Position numbers and translations under genes: made by a program. A stretch of DNA of 64,000 bases from Pseudomonadota bacterium (lineage in GTDB: Bacteria > Desulfobacterota > Desulfarculia > Desulfarculales > Desulfarculaceae): assembly GCA_018819925.1 (NCBI GenBank), contig JAHJPG010000078.1, forward strand, positions 1-64,000, in the 5' to 3' direction. The notes beneath the pieces are model-generated. The model saw nothing but the letters and a program-made list of their open reading frames with translations. It had not been told where the DNA came from and made no database searches. Each line of letters starts with the position of its first letter. Position 1 is the first letter of the stretch. Below are positions 36,328 to 45,185 of this stretch, one piece after another.

Positions 36328-38256
36328 ATGAAACGCAACGTCTACCTGAAAATGATGCCCCTGGACCAGGCCCGGGCCAAATTTCTGGAAGCCTTTGATT
36401 GGGCCGCCCTGGCCGGGACCGAAGTGGTGCCCACCAGCGAGGCCCTGGGCCGGGTCACCGCCCAGGTGGTGCTGGCCAACTATTCCTCGCCCTCCTACCA
36501 CGCTGCGGCCATGGACGGCATCGCGGTCAAGGCCAGCGACACCTACGGAGCCAGCCAGGAGCACCCGCTTACCCTGGAAATGGAGCGCCAGGCCTTTTGG
36601 GTCAACACCGGCCATCCCCTTCCCCCGGGATGCAACGCGGTGGTCATGGTGGAGCAGGTGCACCATCCCCGGGAGGGCCAGGCCGAAATTCGCGCCGCCG
36701 CTTTCCCCTGGCAGCACGTGCGCCGGGTGGGCGAGGACATCGTCAGCCAAGAGCTGATGTTAGGCCACCACCACCGTTTGTCGCCGGCCGACGTGGCCGC
36801 CCTGCTCACCAGCGGCGTCTTTGAACTGGAGGTCCTGGCCCGGCCCAAGGTGGCCATAATCCCCACCGGCCTGGAGTTGGTGGACTGGCGTGAGGCCCGG
36901 GAAAACCCGCCAGCCCCCGGAGCCATAATGGAGACCAACAGCCTGTTCCTGGCCGGGCTGGTGCGCCAGGCCGGCGGCGAGCCCCTGGTCATGGAACGGG
37001 TCACCGACGACTTCGAGGCTATCAAGCAGGCGGTGGCCAAGGCCCTGGCCGGGCCCGCCCACATGGTGGTGCTCAACGCCGGGGCCTCGGCGGGCAGCAA
37101 AGACTACAGCGCCCACGTGATAAACGACCTGGGCCAGGTGCTGGTGCATGGGGTCACGGTGATGCCCGGCAAACCCTCCATCTTGGGCCAGGCCCAGGGC
37201 AAGCCGGTGGTGGGCAGCCCGGGCTACCCGGTCTCGGCCTGGGTCTGCTTCGACCAGTTCATCGGCCCGGCCCTGGCGGCCATGCAGGGCCAACCCGCGC
37301 CTGGGCGCGAAACCATCGAGGTGGTGCCCGCCCGCGGCCTGGCCAGCAAGCTGGGCCGCGAGGAATTTTTGCGGGTGCATCTGGGCCGGGTGAGCGGCAA
37401 GGTGGTGGCCACCCCCCTCAAGCGGGGGGCCGGGACCATCACCTCCCTCACCCGGGCCGACGGCCTGCTGCGCATCCCGGCCGACAGCGAGGGCCTGGAA
37501 GAGGGCCAGCCCGCCGTGGCCGAGCTCTTGGGGCCACGGGAGCGAGTGGAAAACACCCTGGTGGTGGTGGGCAGCCATGACGTGACCCTGGACCTCTTGG
37601 GCGACCACCTCAAGCGCCTGGACCCCAACCTGCACCTGAGTTCGTCGCACCTGGGCTCCCTGGCCGGACTCATGGCCATAAAGGCCGGCCGCTGCCATCT
37701 GGGGGGCACCCACCTGTTGGACCCGGACACCGGTGAGTACAACGTGAGCTACTTGCGGCGCTACCTCAAGGGCGTCCCGGTGCGCCTGGTGACCCTGGCC
37801 CTGCGCCAGCAGGGGCTAATGGTCAAGCCGGGCAACCCCAAGGGCATCAAGACCCTGGCCGACCTGGGCCGCCAGGACGTGGTTCTGGTCAACCGCCAGG
37901 CGGGCAGCGGCACCCGGGTGCTGTTGGATTATCACCTGAAAAAGCTGGGCCTGGACCCAGGCGAAGTACGCGGCTACGACCAGGAGGAATACACCCACAT
38001 GGCCGTGGCCGTGCAGGTCCTGGCCGGCGGGGCAGACGTGGGCCTGGGCATCCTGGCCGCGGCCAAGGCCCTGGGCCTGGAGTTCATTCCGGTGATGGAG
38101 GAGCGCTACGACCTGTGCATACCCCAGGCCCATTGGGACGACCACCGGGTGGCGGCCCTGCGCCAGGTGCTGGCCGCCCCGGAGTTCCGTGAGCAGGTAA
38201 AGTCCCTGGGCGGCTATGACGTGACCCCCATGGGCACCATCGCCTGGGAGGGTTGA
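36328..38256 (+). CDS. MoeA domain fused to a C-terminal periplasmic-binding-protein-like domain
   Basis: MoeA motifs 'YHAAAMDGIAVKASDTYGA', 'GASAGSKDYSAHV'; C-terminal 'LVVVGSHDVTLDLL...GTHLLDPDTGEYNVSYLRRYL...LVNRQAGSGTRVLLDYHL'. Confidence 0.93.
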   Translation: MKRNVYLKMMPLDQARAKFLEAFDWAALAGTEVVPTSEALGRVTAQVVLANYSSPSYHAAAMDGIAVKASDTYGASQEHPLTLEMERQAFWVNTGHPLPPGCNAVVMVEQVHHPREGQAEIRAAAFPWQHVRRVGEDIVSQELMLGHHHRLSPADVAALLTSGVFELEVLARPKVAIIPTGLELVDWREARENPPAPGAIMETNSLFLAGLVRQAGGEPLVMERVTDDFEAIKQAVAKALAGPAHMVVLNAGASAGSKDYSAHVINDLGQVLVHGVTVMPGKPSILGQAQGKPVVGSPGYPVSAWVCFDQFIGPALAAMQGQPAPGRETIEVVPARGLASKLGREEFLRVHLGRVSGKVVATPLKRGAGTITSLTRADGLLRIPADSEGLEEGQPAVAELLGPRERVENTLVVVGSHDVTLDLLGDHLKRLDPNLHLSSSHLGSLAGLMAIKAGRCHLGGTHLLDPDTGEYNVSYLRRYLKGVPVRLVTLALRQQGLMVKPGNPKGIKTLADLGRQDVVLVNRQAGSGTRVLLDYHLKKLGLDPGEVRGYDQEEYTHMAVAVQVLAGGADVGLGILAAAKALGLEFIPVMEERYDLCIPQAHWDDHRVAALRQVLAAPEFREQVKSLGGYDVTPMGTIAWEG

Positions 38257-38832
38257 TTAGGAGTAATAGGCTTGTCCCGCGCAGGCCGGGCACAGACCGC
38301 CCTGGCGGCTGGGGTAATATTCGCCGCAGGCGGGGCAGGCCACGGTGGGCACATGGGCCGTGTCCTTGAGAGGAGCATGCATTCTCACAGGCCTGGCCCG
38401 CACCAGGCGATGGCCGCCGGCCATAATTTCATCCACCACCTCTAGCTTATCGGCCTTTTTGCCCCCGGCGCGGCGCAGATACCAGTCCGCCACCAGGGGG
38501 TATTGCTCGATGTCCTCGGTGCCTAGCCAGGCCCGGGCCCCGTCCAGGGTCATGCGGTCGTATATGGTCAGGGCAAACTTGCCCCAATCCAGCACCTGCA
38601 AAAAACCGTTGCCCAGGGTGCAGGGGGTGAGCATCTGCACCGAGTCGGGCAGGCACACCACCGTCTCCACCACCACATTGATGTAGGGGGTGTCCCCCAG
38701 GATTTTCCAGGCCGCGTCCAGCAAAAAGCCGCCCATGACCGTACCGGGCGATACGTGGCCGTGGAACTCCTCCATGCGAACCAGATAATCTTCCCGGGAT
38801 ATGCCGCAGATGTCTTGGGGCGTGGGATTCAT
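38257..38832 (-). CDS. FmdE-like protein, second paralog
   Basis: 'EEFHGHVSPGTVMGGFLLDAA', 'VVCLPDSVQMLTPCTLGNGFLQVLDWGKFALTIYDR'; C-terminal CPACGEYY...CPAC. Confidence 0.88.
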   Translation of the reverse strand: MNPTPQDICGISREDYLVRMEEFHGHVSPGTVMGGFLLDAAWKILGDTPYINVVVETVVCLPDSVQMLTPCTLGNGFLQVLDWGKFALTIYDRMTLDGARAWLGTEDIEQYPLVADWYLRRAGGKKADKLEVVDEIMAGGHRLVRARPVRMHAPLKDTAHVPTVACPACGEYYPSRQGGLCPACAGQAYYS

Positions 38833-38917
38833 GACCAGCTTCCTCTCATGACCAGCTTCCTCTTTCGATGACGACCGTGGAGATTAAATCAAACACGAAT
38901 CCGCCCCTAGGCCAGTT

Positions 38918-39769
38918 TTAGCCGGCCTGGATGGGACGGCCTCGGAGCAGCACTCTTTGGGGATGGCAGTAGATGGTGGCCCGCCCCTGGCGGGCGAAGC
39001 CGATTAGGGTCACCCCGGCCTCGGCGCAGATTTGGTGGCCCAGGGAGGTGGCGGCGGACACCGAGCACACTACCGGCACCCCGGCCCGCGCCGCCTTGAG
39101 GGCCATCTCCAGGCTGATGCGGCCAGACACCGCGCATACGCATTGGGTCAAATCCAGCCCCTGGCCCAGAGCCATGCCCAGAGACTTGTCCAGGGCATTG
39201 TGGCGGCCCACATCTTCGGCCAGGCACAACAAATCTCCCTGGGCCGTGCCCAGGGCAACGGCGTGGGCCGCGCCGGTGCGGAGATAAATATGCTGCCCCT
39301 CTTCCATGCCCGCGAACAGGCGCTGAATGGCCTCCAGGTCCACGCTCAGAGAAGAATGCACCGGTTTTATGTCCCCGCCCAGCTCGCGGAAAGACTCCAG
39401 GCCGCACAGGCCGCAGGAGGTGGCGGCCGGAGCCGCCCGCCGGGCCCGGGCCCGCCGGGCCAGATCGGGCGACAGCGACACGTCGGCCCAGTACACCGGC
39501 CCCACCCCGGGCAGCTTATCCTGGCCCTGGCTTACACCCAAAACCTCTTGGGGGCTGGCCGCGATGCCTTCGCTGATTGCAAAGCCCAGGGCCAGACACT
39601 CCAGATCGGCGGGAGTGGCCATGAGCAGCACGTAGGAGCGGCCGTTGAAACGTATCTCGCAGGGGGCCTCCACGGCCAGATCTTCTTCCCGCGCCCGTAC
39701 TTGGTCCCCCTCCACCCGCAGACCGTCCATACGGCTAATCAGGATTTGCCGGTCGGGTTGTTTATGCAA
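38918..39769 (-). CDS. fdhD: formate dehydrogenase accessory sulfurtransferase FdhD
   Basis: 'TSCGLCGLESF', 'EDVGRHNALDKSLGMAL', 'VSGRISLEMALKAARAGVPVVCSVSAATSLGHQICAEAGVTLIGFARQGRATIY'. Confidence 0.95.
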   Translation of the reverse strand: MHKQPDRQILISRMDGLRVEGDQVRAREEDLAVEAPCEIRFNGRSYVLLMATPADLECLALGFAISEGIAASPQEVLGVSQGQDKLPGVGPVYWADVSLSPDLARRARARRAAPAATSCGLCGLESFRELGGDIKPVHSSLSVDLEAIQRLFAGMEEGQHIYLRTGAAHAVALGTAQGDLLCLAEDVGRHNALDKSLGMALGQGLDLTQCVCAVSGRISLEMALKAARAGVPVVCSVSAATSLGHQICAEAGVTLIGFARQGRATIYCHPQRVLLRGRPIQAG

Positions 39770-39799
39770 GATGGTCCTTTTCTGACGGCGCGGAGTTTT

Positions 39800-40282
39800 C
39801 TAGCACCGATGCACTTGGTCAAAGCCTTGCTGGCGGGCCAATTCGTCCTGCACCGCGTGAAAGCGCTGGCCGATGACACTGGCCAGGTTGCGCATGAAAA
39901 TGTAGCCTATGCGATGGTTCTTATCAAACAACCCCCAAAGTTCGTCCCGGCGCAGGCGCATGAAGCGGCACGCCGGCGAGGAGCAATAAGCGGACAAGGT
40001 GTAGCTGTGGGGCGGCACCAAGGCCGACCAACCCCAAGACCCGGACGGTTTCACCACTGACAGGGTCTGGTCGCTGCTGCTAAGGCCCCGCGGCAACTCA
40101 TAGCGCAACTCCACCCGCCCCTCCATGAGCAAGAAAAAATCTTGGGCCTCCTGGCCTTCGGCAGAGAGGCGTTCGCCTTCCTGGCCCTGGCCGGTCTGGC
40201 AACAACCGCGCAGAGTTACCAATTCCGAGACGTTCAAACCCTGAAGCACATCGACCTTACTGAGGAACTCCAAATCTTTCAT
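39800..40282 (-). CDS. cyclic-nucleotide-binding-domain protein (no obvious HTH)
   Basis: 'FLSKVDVLQGLNVSELVTLRGCCQTGQGQEGERLSAEGQEAQDFFLLMEGRVEL'. Confidence 0.8.
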   Translation of the reverse strand: MKDLEFLSKVDVLQGLNVSELVTLRGCCQTGQGQEGERLSAEGQEAQDFFLLMEGRVELRYELPRGLSSSDQTLSVVKPSGSWGWSALVPPHSYTLSAYCSSPACRFMRLRRDELWGLFDKNHRIGYIFMRNLASVIGQRFHAVQDELARQQGFDQVHRC

Positions 40283-40416
40283 GGCACCCTCCCTCCGGGG
40301 TTGATGACTCCTTTCTAAATGATAGCACAGCCCCGGGAGAACCTCTTTCTGGCCAAACAATATTCAAAACAGCGCCATCCCAGTCAGGACCGCCCAACTC
40401 GGGAAAGCCGGTTCCC

Positions 40417-41328
40417 TTAGCTGGGCAGGTTTTGGAGGCTTTTGCGGGCCTGGCTCAGGGAGCGGCCGTGGCGTCCCATGCCCTGCCAGGGGTCGGGTTT
40501 TTCGGCCAAGCGCTCCAGAATATTGCCCAGGTGGTAGCTCTGGGCTCCCAGGCCCGAGGAGATGAGTTCGTTCCACTCCAGGGGGGTGGCCACCGGCGCG
40601 CCGGGCAGGGCCCGCACCGCATAGGGAGCCACCGAGGTCTGGCCGTAGCCGTTGCGCGCCACGTCCAGGTAAAGCCTGCCTTGGCGCTTGGTCACCCGCT
40701 GTTCAATTGTCAACAGATCAGGGTGTTGCGCCGCCAGGCGTTGGACCGCCTCTTGGGCAAAGGCGCGCACCTGGTCAAACCCCTGTTTGCGCAGCAGGGG
40801 CGCCACCACATGAAGCCCCCGCGAACCGGTGGTCATAACATATGGCCTGAGCCCCACCCTCCCCAGCAGGTTGCGCAGCAGACCCGCGGCCTGGACCGCC
40901 AAGGTGAAGCCTCCTTCGCTCTGGGCCGGGTCCAAATCAAAGATCACCCGGTCGGGCTGGTTGGCGCGGTCTGACCGGCTTGGCCAGGGATGCAAGGTGA
41001 TACAGGCCTGATCCACCAGATAGATCAAGGTGGAGCGATTGTTGGCCATCACCTGCTTGATGTAGCCGCCCTCTTTTCTCTTCAGGCGGACGCGGGGAAC
41101 CCAGGCGGGAAAGTAGACCGGAACGTCCTTTTGATAAAACCCCTCCCCGCCGATGCCATCTGGAAAGCGCTGGAGCATAAGCGGCCGGTCTTTGAGGTGG
41201 GGCAGGATGACCGCAGCAACTTGCTGGTAATAATGGGCCAGATCCGCCTTGCTGATCCCCTGGTCTGGAAACAACACCTTGTTCGGATTAGTCAATTCCA
41301 GGTTCTGCGGCACACTTTTTCCAGCCAT
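40417..41328 (-). CDS. LigD-type DNA polymerase/primase domain protein, stand-alone
   Basis: 'LELTNPNKVLFPDQGISKADLAHYYQQVAAVILPHLKDRPLMLQRFPDGI', 'VIFDLDPAQ', 'RPYVMTTGSRGLHVVAPL', 'GRLYLDVARNGYGQTSVAPYAVRALPGAPVATPLEWNEL'. Confidence 0.93.
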   Translation of the reverse strand: MAGKSVPQNLELTNPNKVLFPDQGISKADLAHYYQQVAAVILPHLKDRPLMLQRFPDGIGGEGFYQKDVPVYFPAWVPRVRLKRKEGGYIKQVMANNRSTLIYLVDQACITLHPWPSRSDRANQPDRVIFDLDPAQSEGGFTLAVQAAGLLRNLLGRVGLRPYVMTTGSRGLHVVAPLLRKQGFDQVRAFAQEAVQRLAAQHPDLLTIEQRVTKRQGRLYLDVARNGYGQTSVAPYAVRALPGAPVATPLEWNELISSGLGAQSYHLGNILERLAEKPDPWQGMGRHGRSLSQARKSLQNLPS

Positions 41329-41756
41329 GCTCGTTCCCTCTCTTTTCATAAACTTGGCGCCATAATGTTCTGAATCGCATTGCGCCAAAAAAAATATTCG
41401 AGACACGGTGGCGACCGATTTTCAGAGTATCATTCTTCCCCCGCAAGTTTCATCCCTTAGTATCTCCCATGGTTATAGGGGTATTACCGCGAGATGTCTT
41501 GGGCGGCCATGGCCAAGCGCCCCGTATGGGGAACAGTGGCGGGATTTTGGGGGACAGGCTGAGAGTAGCGAATTCACAGGTGGAGGCCGAATCGAGGGTT
41601 GCGGAAGCCGTGCGGTTTCACCGCAACGCCGCTCCCCGCCCGGAGCTTGCGCCCGCCTCCTAGGCTGTCCGCCGTGCATGATGCGCTGCTTGGCGCTATT
41701 GGCCGCATGCTTATGCTGGAGCGGTATCTGCCCCCAGGAAGGATCTCGCCGTCCCG

Positions 41757-42050
41757 CTACTCAAAATTGCCGGCCGCCCCGGTCTGGCCCCCACCGTCGG
41801 GTTCATCCCAGAGAAAAGAAAGTTCGTCTTCTGTCAAGGGCTTGGAACTAGGCCGGACCCGGTTGCGGCATATGGCCGCAAAAAGATACATGACCCTGTG
41901 CGAGTCCCTCTCTTGGACCTCGGACCAGTCGGATCGCACCTCATCCTTCCGGGGGCACCCCAGGCAGTCAAAGTCGTTTTGTTGTTGGCTAATCGCCTGG
42001 CTGAGACAAGAATCATAAAAAGGGCAGGCGAAGTTTCTTCTGGTCGTCAT
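41757..42050 (-). CDS. small Cys-containing hypothetical protein
   Basis: 'CPFYDSCLSQAISQQQNDFDCLGCPRKDE', four ordered cysteines. Confidence 0.6.
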   Translation of the reverse strand: MTTRRNFACPFYDSCLSQAISQQQNDFDCLGCPRKDEVRSDWSEVQERDSHRVMYLFAAICRNRVRPSSKPLTEDELSFLWDEPDGGGQTGAAGNFE

Positions 42051-42373
42051 GCCGTATCGGCCTCAATCGATCTGTTGGTTAAGCAGTCAAGCTAAACGCC
42101 ACCAACGATTTCCAGAACTTGCTTGTCAATATTATTGTGCAAGCGGGGTTATCATTTTCCTATAAAAACTTTTGACTATTTTGATTAAGGTTTCGGCTGG
42201 GTAACGACATTCCGGGGAAGGCCTAAGCTCTCAACGCTCTGGTGGGTGCATGTAGTCTCTTGCTTTCCATTGGCGCATCATCTTCGATAGATACTGGGCA
42301 CTGGCTATGATGGGATGCGTCGTTGTCCGCAGAGAAACCGCCGGTCCACCATGCCCAGCGCCAAGGGAATTGA

Positions 42374-42535
42374 ATTTTGTACTGGGTGTTCGGCGAGAAC
42401 CGCTTCTATCGAAAGCTAGTCAATTTTTTGAATGCTGGCCAACCGGGACCAATTATGAACCGGGCGTATCAAGAGGTTCAAAGTGAGTGTGCGTTGCGGT
42501 TGCCGCATGAGCTGGGATTAGATCGCTCAAAGTAA
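42374..42535 (+). other. orphan coding-like fragment following an in-frame TGA
   Basis: open frame ILYWVFGENRFYRKLVNFLNAGQPGPIMNRAYQEVQSECALRLPHELGLDRSK*; not in ORF track; no clear start. Confidence 0.3.
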
Positions 42536-42621
42536 TAAATTTCAAGAATAGGCCTTCTATCGAGATGATCGTCTCATGAGCTGCCTTATAATTTCACCCC
42601 AATATTGATTTACTCTTGGTT

Positions 42622-43284
42622 TCAGACTTTCAATATCCCAGCGGTAATAAAGGCTATCATTTCTTCCAGGTCTTCCTGGCCTCCCTCGATGGATTCCGTT
42701 TTTGCAAAGGTTATGCTCTGGAACAGCTTGAATAAAAAATAGGCCGCCGTGCGGGTGTTCATGGCCCGGAATTGTCCCTGCTCAACTCCTGCCTTCAAGA
42801 CGTCCTCTATAAGAGAAAGCACGCCGTCTTCCACCTGAAGCCGGTATTTGTCCTTTAAAAAGAAATGATACAAACCGTCTTCATCTTGCAGAACCCGAAT
42901 CATGAACGACTGGTTCCACTGACGATTGACCGCAAAGCGGAACAGTTCTTGTATTTTCTCCAAGGGATTATCCATCCCTTGCATCTGTTCGAGAACCAAG
43001 TCGCGGTTGGCCAGCGCCTCTTGTATGAAGGTGGAAACGAACAGGTCTTCCTTGCTGTTGAAATATTCATACAGGGTCTTTTTAGAAATCCCCACATCCT
43101 GGCAAATTTCGTCCATGGTGGTTTTCTTGACCCCGAAGCGTTCAAAGCGCTGTCTGGCGGCGTCCAAAATCCTTACGGCTTTTTCATCCATATTCAGCCT
43201 CAGTAGCCGGTTGGGAGTCCTATTACTTGGGACCGCTTTTTTAGCGGCCTTGCTCTCATAAACATTTTTTGGCCTTTTTAGCAA
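42622..43284 (-). CDS. TetR/AcrR family transcriptional regulator
   Basis: 'ILDAARQRFERFGVKKTTMDEICQDVGISKKTLYEYFNSKEDLF'. Confidence 0.95.
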   Translation of the reverse strand: MLKRPKNVYESKAAKKAVPSNRTPNRLLRLNMDEKAVRILDAARQRFERFGVKKTTMDEICQDVGISKKTLYEYFNSKEDLFVSTFIQEALANRDLVLEQMQGMDNPLEKIQELFRFAVNRQWNQSFMIRVLQDEDGLYHFFLKDKYRLQVEDGVLSLIEDVLKAGVEQGQFRAMNTRTAAYFLFKLFQSITFAKTESIEGGQEDLEEMIAFITAGILKV

Positions 43285-43287
43285 GGC

Positions 43288-44625
43288 TTATCCTTTCAGA
43301 CCCGGGAGCCACAGCACTAGTGAGGGAAATATTATCACCAGGGCCAGGACCAGCAGCATCATGATGAAAAAGGGCGCCGAGCCACGGAAAATCTCTTCCA
43401 CTGTCACGTCATCGCCCACCGTGGCCTTCATGGTGTAGACCACCAGGCCGAAGGGCGGGGTGATGAGGCCTGTCTCGATGGCGATGATGGCCACCACCCC
43501 GAACCAGATGGGATCAAAACCCAGGGCCGTGACCACCGGCAGCATTATGGGCAAGGTGATTAGAATGATCGAGGTGGAATCCAGGATGGCCCCCAAGGCT
43601 ATTAGTACGACCATCAAAATGGCGATGATGGCCAGGGGCGGCAGCGGCAAGACGGCCAGCCAGTCGCAAAGCGCCGCCGGGAGCCGGCTCAGGGTTATCA
43701 TGCGGGCATACATGTTGGCGGTAACCAGGATGAAAAGAATCCCCACCGTGACATAGCCGGTGGACAGCATGACCTGCCACAGGTCTTTCCGGTTTAGGCG
43801 CCTCTTGGCCAGGGCCAACACCAGGGCGCCGAAAGCCCCCACCCCTCCCGCTTCGGTGGGGGTGAAAACGCCGCAATAAATGCCTCCCAGGACCAGCAAT
43901 ATCAAAGCCCCCACCGGAATGATTTTCAGCCACAAACTCCCTGAGAGGCCTCCGGGAGAAGCGCCGGGCAGAGCCTCGGCGTTTGGCTGGGATACCAGAC
44001 CGGGACTGAGGCGAACCATAACCCAAATACCGACGGCATATACCAGGGCCAGCAAAATACCCGGGACCACCCCGGCCGAGAAAAGGGCTCCGATGGATTG
44101 CCGGGCCACTATGCCGTAGAGGATGAGCAGGACGCTGGGCGGGATGAGCATGCCCAGGATCGAAGAACCGGCGATGGTGCCCAGGCAAAATGATTTTTTA
44201 TAGCCATGGCGCAGCATGGGCGGCAGCGACACTTTGCTGAACATGGCCGCCGAGGCCACGCTAATGCCCGTCACCGCGGCGAAGATGGCATTGGCCCCCA
44301 CCGTGGCCGTGGCCAGCCCTCCCCTGCGGCCCTTGAGGAGGGTGGCCGCGAAATCATAGGCGTCCTCGGCTGCCCCGCTGAGATTGGCCAGAAAACCCAT
44401 GAGCACGAACATGGGGACCACCGAGTAGGTGTAATCGAATACGCCGTGGAAGGCGGCGGAGCCCAACATGCTGATGGGCACCATCACGTTGTCGGCGATG
44501 AGCCACAGGCCGCCCATGCTGACCAGAGCCAGGGAAACCGCGATGGGCACCCCCATCACCACCATCACCACAATGAAGCCCACACTGAGCGCGCCCACCG
44601 TGACCGGATCCATGGCTTCAAACAC
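43288..44625 (-). CDS. TRAP transporter large permease (DctM-like)
   Basis: multi-TM; 'AGSSILGMLIPPSVLLILYGIVARQSIGALFSAGVVPGILLAL', 'GIYCGVFTPTEAGGVGAF', 'ETGLITPPFGLVVYTMKA'. Confidence 0.95.
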   Translation of the reverse strand: MFEAMDPVTVGALSVGFIVVMVVMGVPIAVSLALVSMGGLWLIADNVMVPISMLGSAAFHGVFDYTYSVVPMFVLMGFLANLSGAAEDAYDFAATLLKGRRGGLATATVGANAIFAAVTGISVASAAMFSKVSLPPMLRHGYKKSFCLGTIAGSSILGMLIPPSVLLILYGIVARQSIGALFSAGVVPGILLALVYAVGIWVMVRLSPGLVSQPNAEALPGASPGGLSGSLWLKIIPVGALILLVLGGIYCGVFTPTEAGGVGAFGALVLALAKRRLNRKDLWQVMLSTGYVTVGILFILVTANMYARMITLSRLPAALCDWLAVLPLPPLAIIAILMVVLIALGAILDSTSIILITLPIMLPVVTALGFDPIWFGVVAIIAIETGLITPPFGLVVYTMKATVGDDVTVEEIFRGSAPFFIMMLLVLALVIIFPSLVLWLPGLKG

Positions 44626-45172
44626 CCCTCTGGCGCAAACGCGCCGCGGAACCCCAGGCCGCCGTGACCAGTTGCAGAAGAGTCAACAGCGCCGAGGCCA
44701 CGATCAGGGCCCGGATGGGATAGGTGGGCACCCGCAGGGCGCCGGCCCCCTCGAACTCCCCTACCCGCCAAGCTTCCACAAATAGACCCCAACTGGAATA
44801 GGCCAACAGGACGAAAAGCAGGATGCCCGCCAAGTGGGCCAGGAGATCAAGCGCGCCGCCCACACGCCCGGAAACCTTGTTCAACAGCAAGGTGGCCCGG
44901 ATTTGCTTGTCGCTGCGAAAGGTCTTGGGCAGCCCCAAAAACAACACGCACACCACGCACGCCTTCACCAACTCCGGCGCGCCCGTGAGCGGATGGTCAA
45001 ACAAGGCCCTGCCCAGGACATCACAGACGATGACCAGCATCAGCACCATTATCAGGCCGGAGCCGGCCACGTGCATCCAGGTCAACACCAGCTCAAAGGC
45101 GGCCTCTGCCGGGCCGAGGCCGCCTTTGCCTGATGCCTGGGTCATGCCTGCTTCAGACGCATTGGAGGTCAT
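44618..45172 (-). CDS. TRAP transporter small permease (DctQ-like)
   Basis: four TM segments; 'VIVCDVLGRALFDHPLTGAPELVKACVVCVLFLGLPKTFRSDKQIRATLL'. Confidence 0.9.
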   Translation of the reverse strand: MTSNASEAGMTQASGKGGLGPAEAAFELVLTWMHVAGSGLIMVLMLVIVCDVLGRALFDHPLTGAPELVKACVVCVLFLGLPKTFRSDKQIRATLLLNKVSGRVGGALDLLAHLAGILLFVLLAYSSWGLFVEAWRVGEFEGAGALRVPTYPIRALIVASALLTLLQLVTAAWGSAARLRQRGV

Positions 45173-45185
45173 TTCTTTACGCAGC

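Noticed and set aside
41408-41851. 147-aa + strand ORF upstream of the LigD-like gene
   Set aside because: Composition (Pro/Arg/Cys-rich, no motif) and antisense overlap with a better minus-strand ORF argue against coding.
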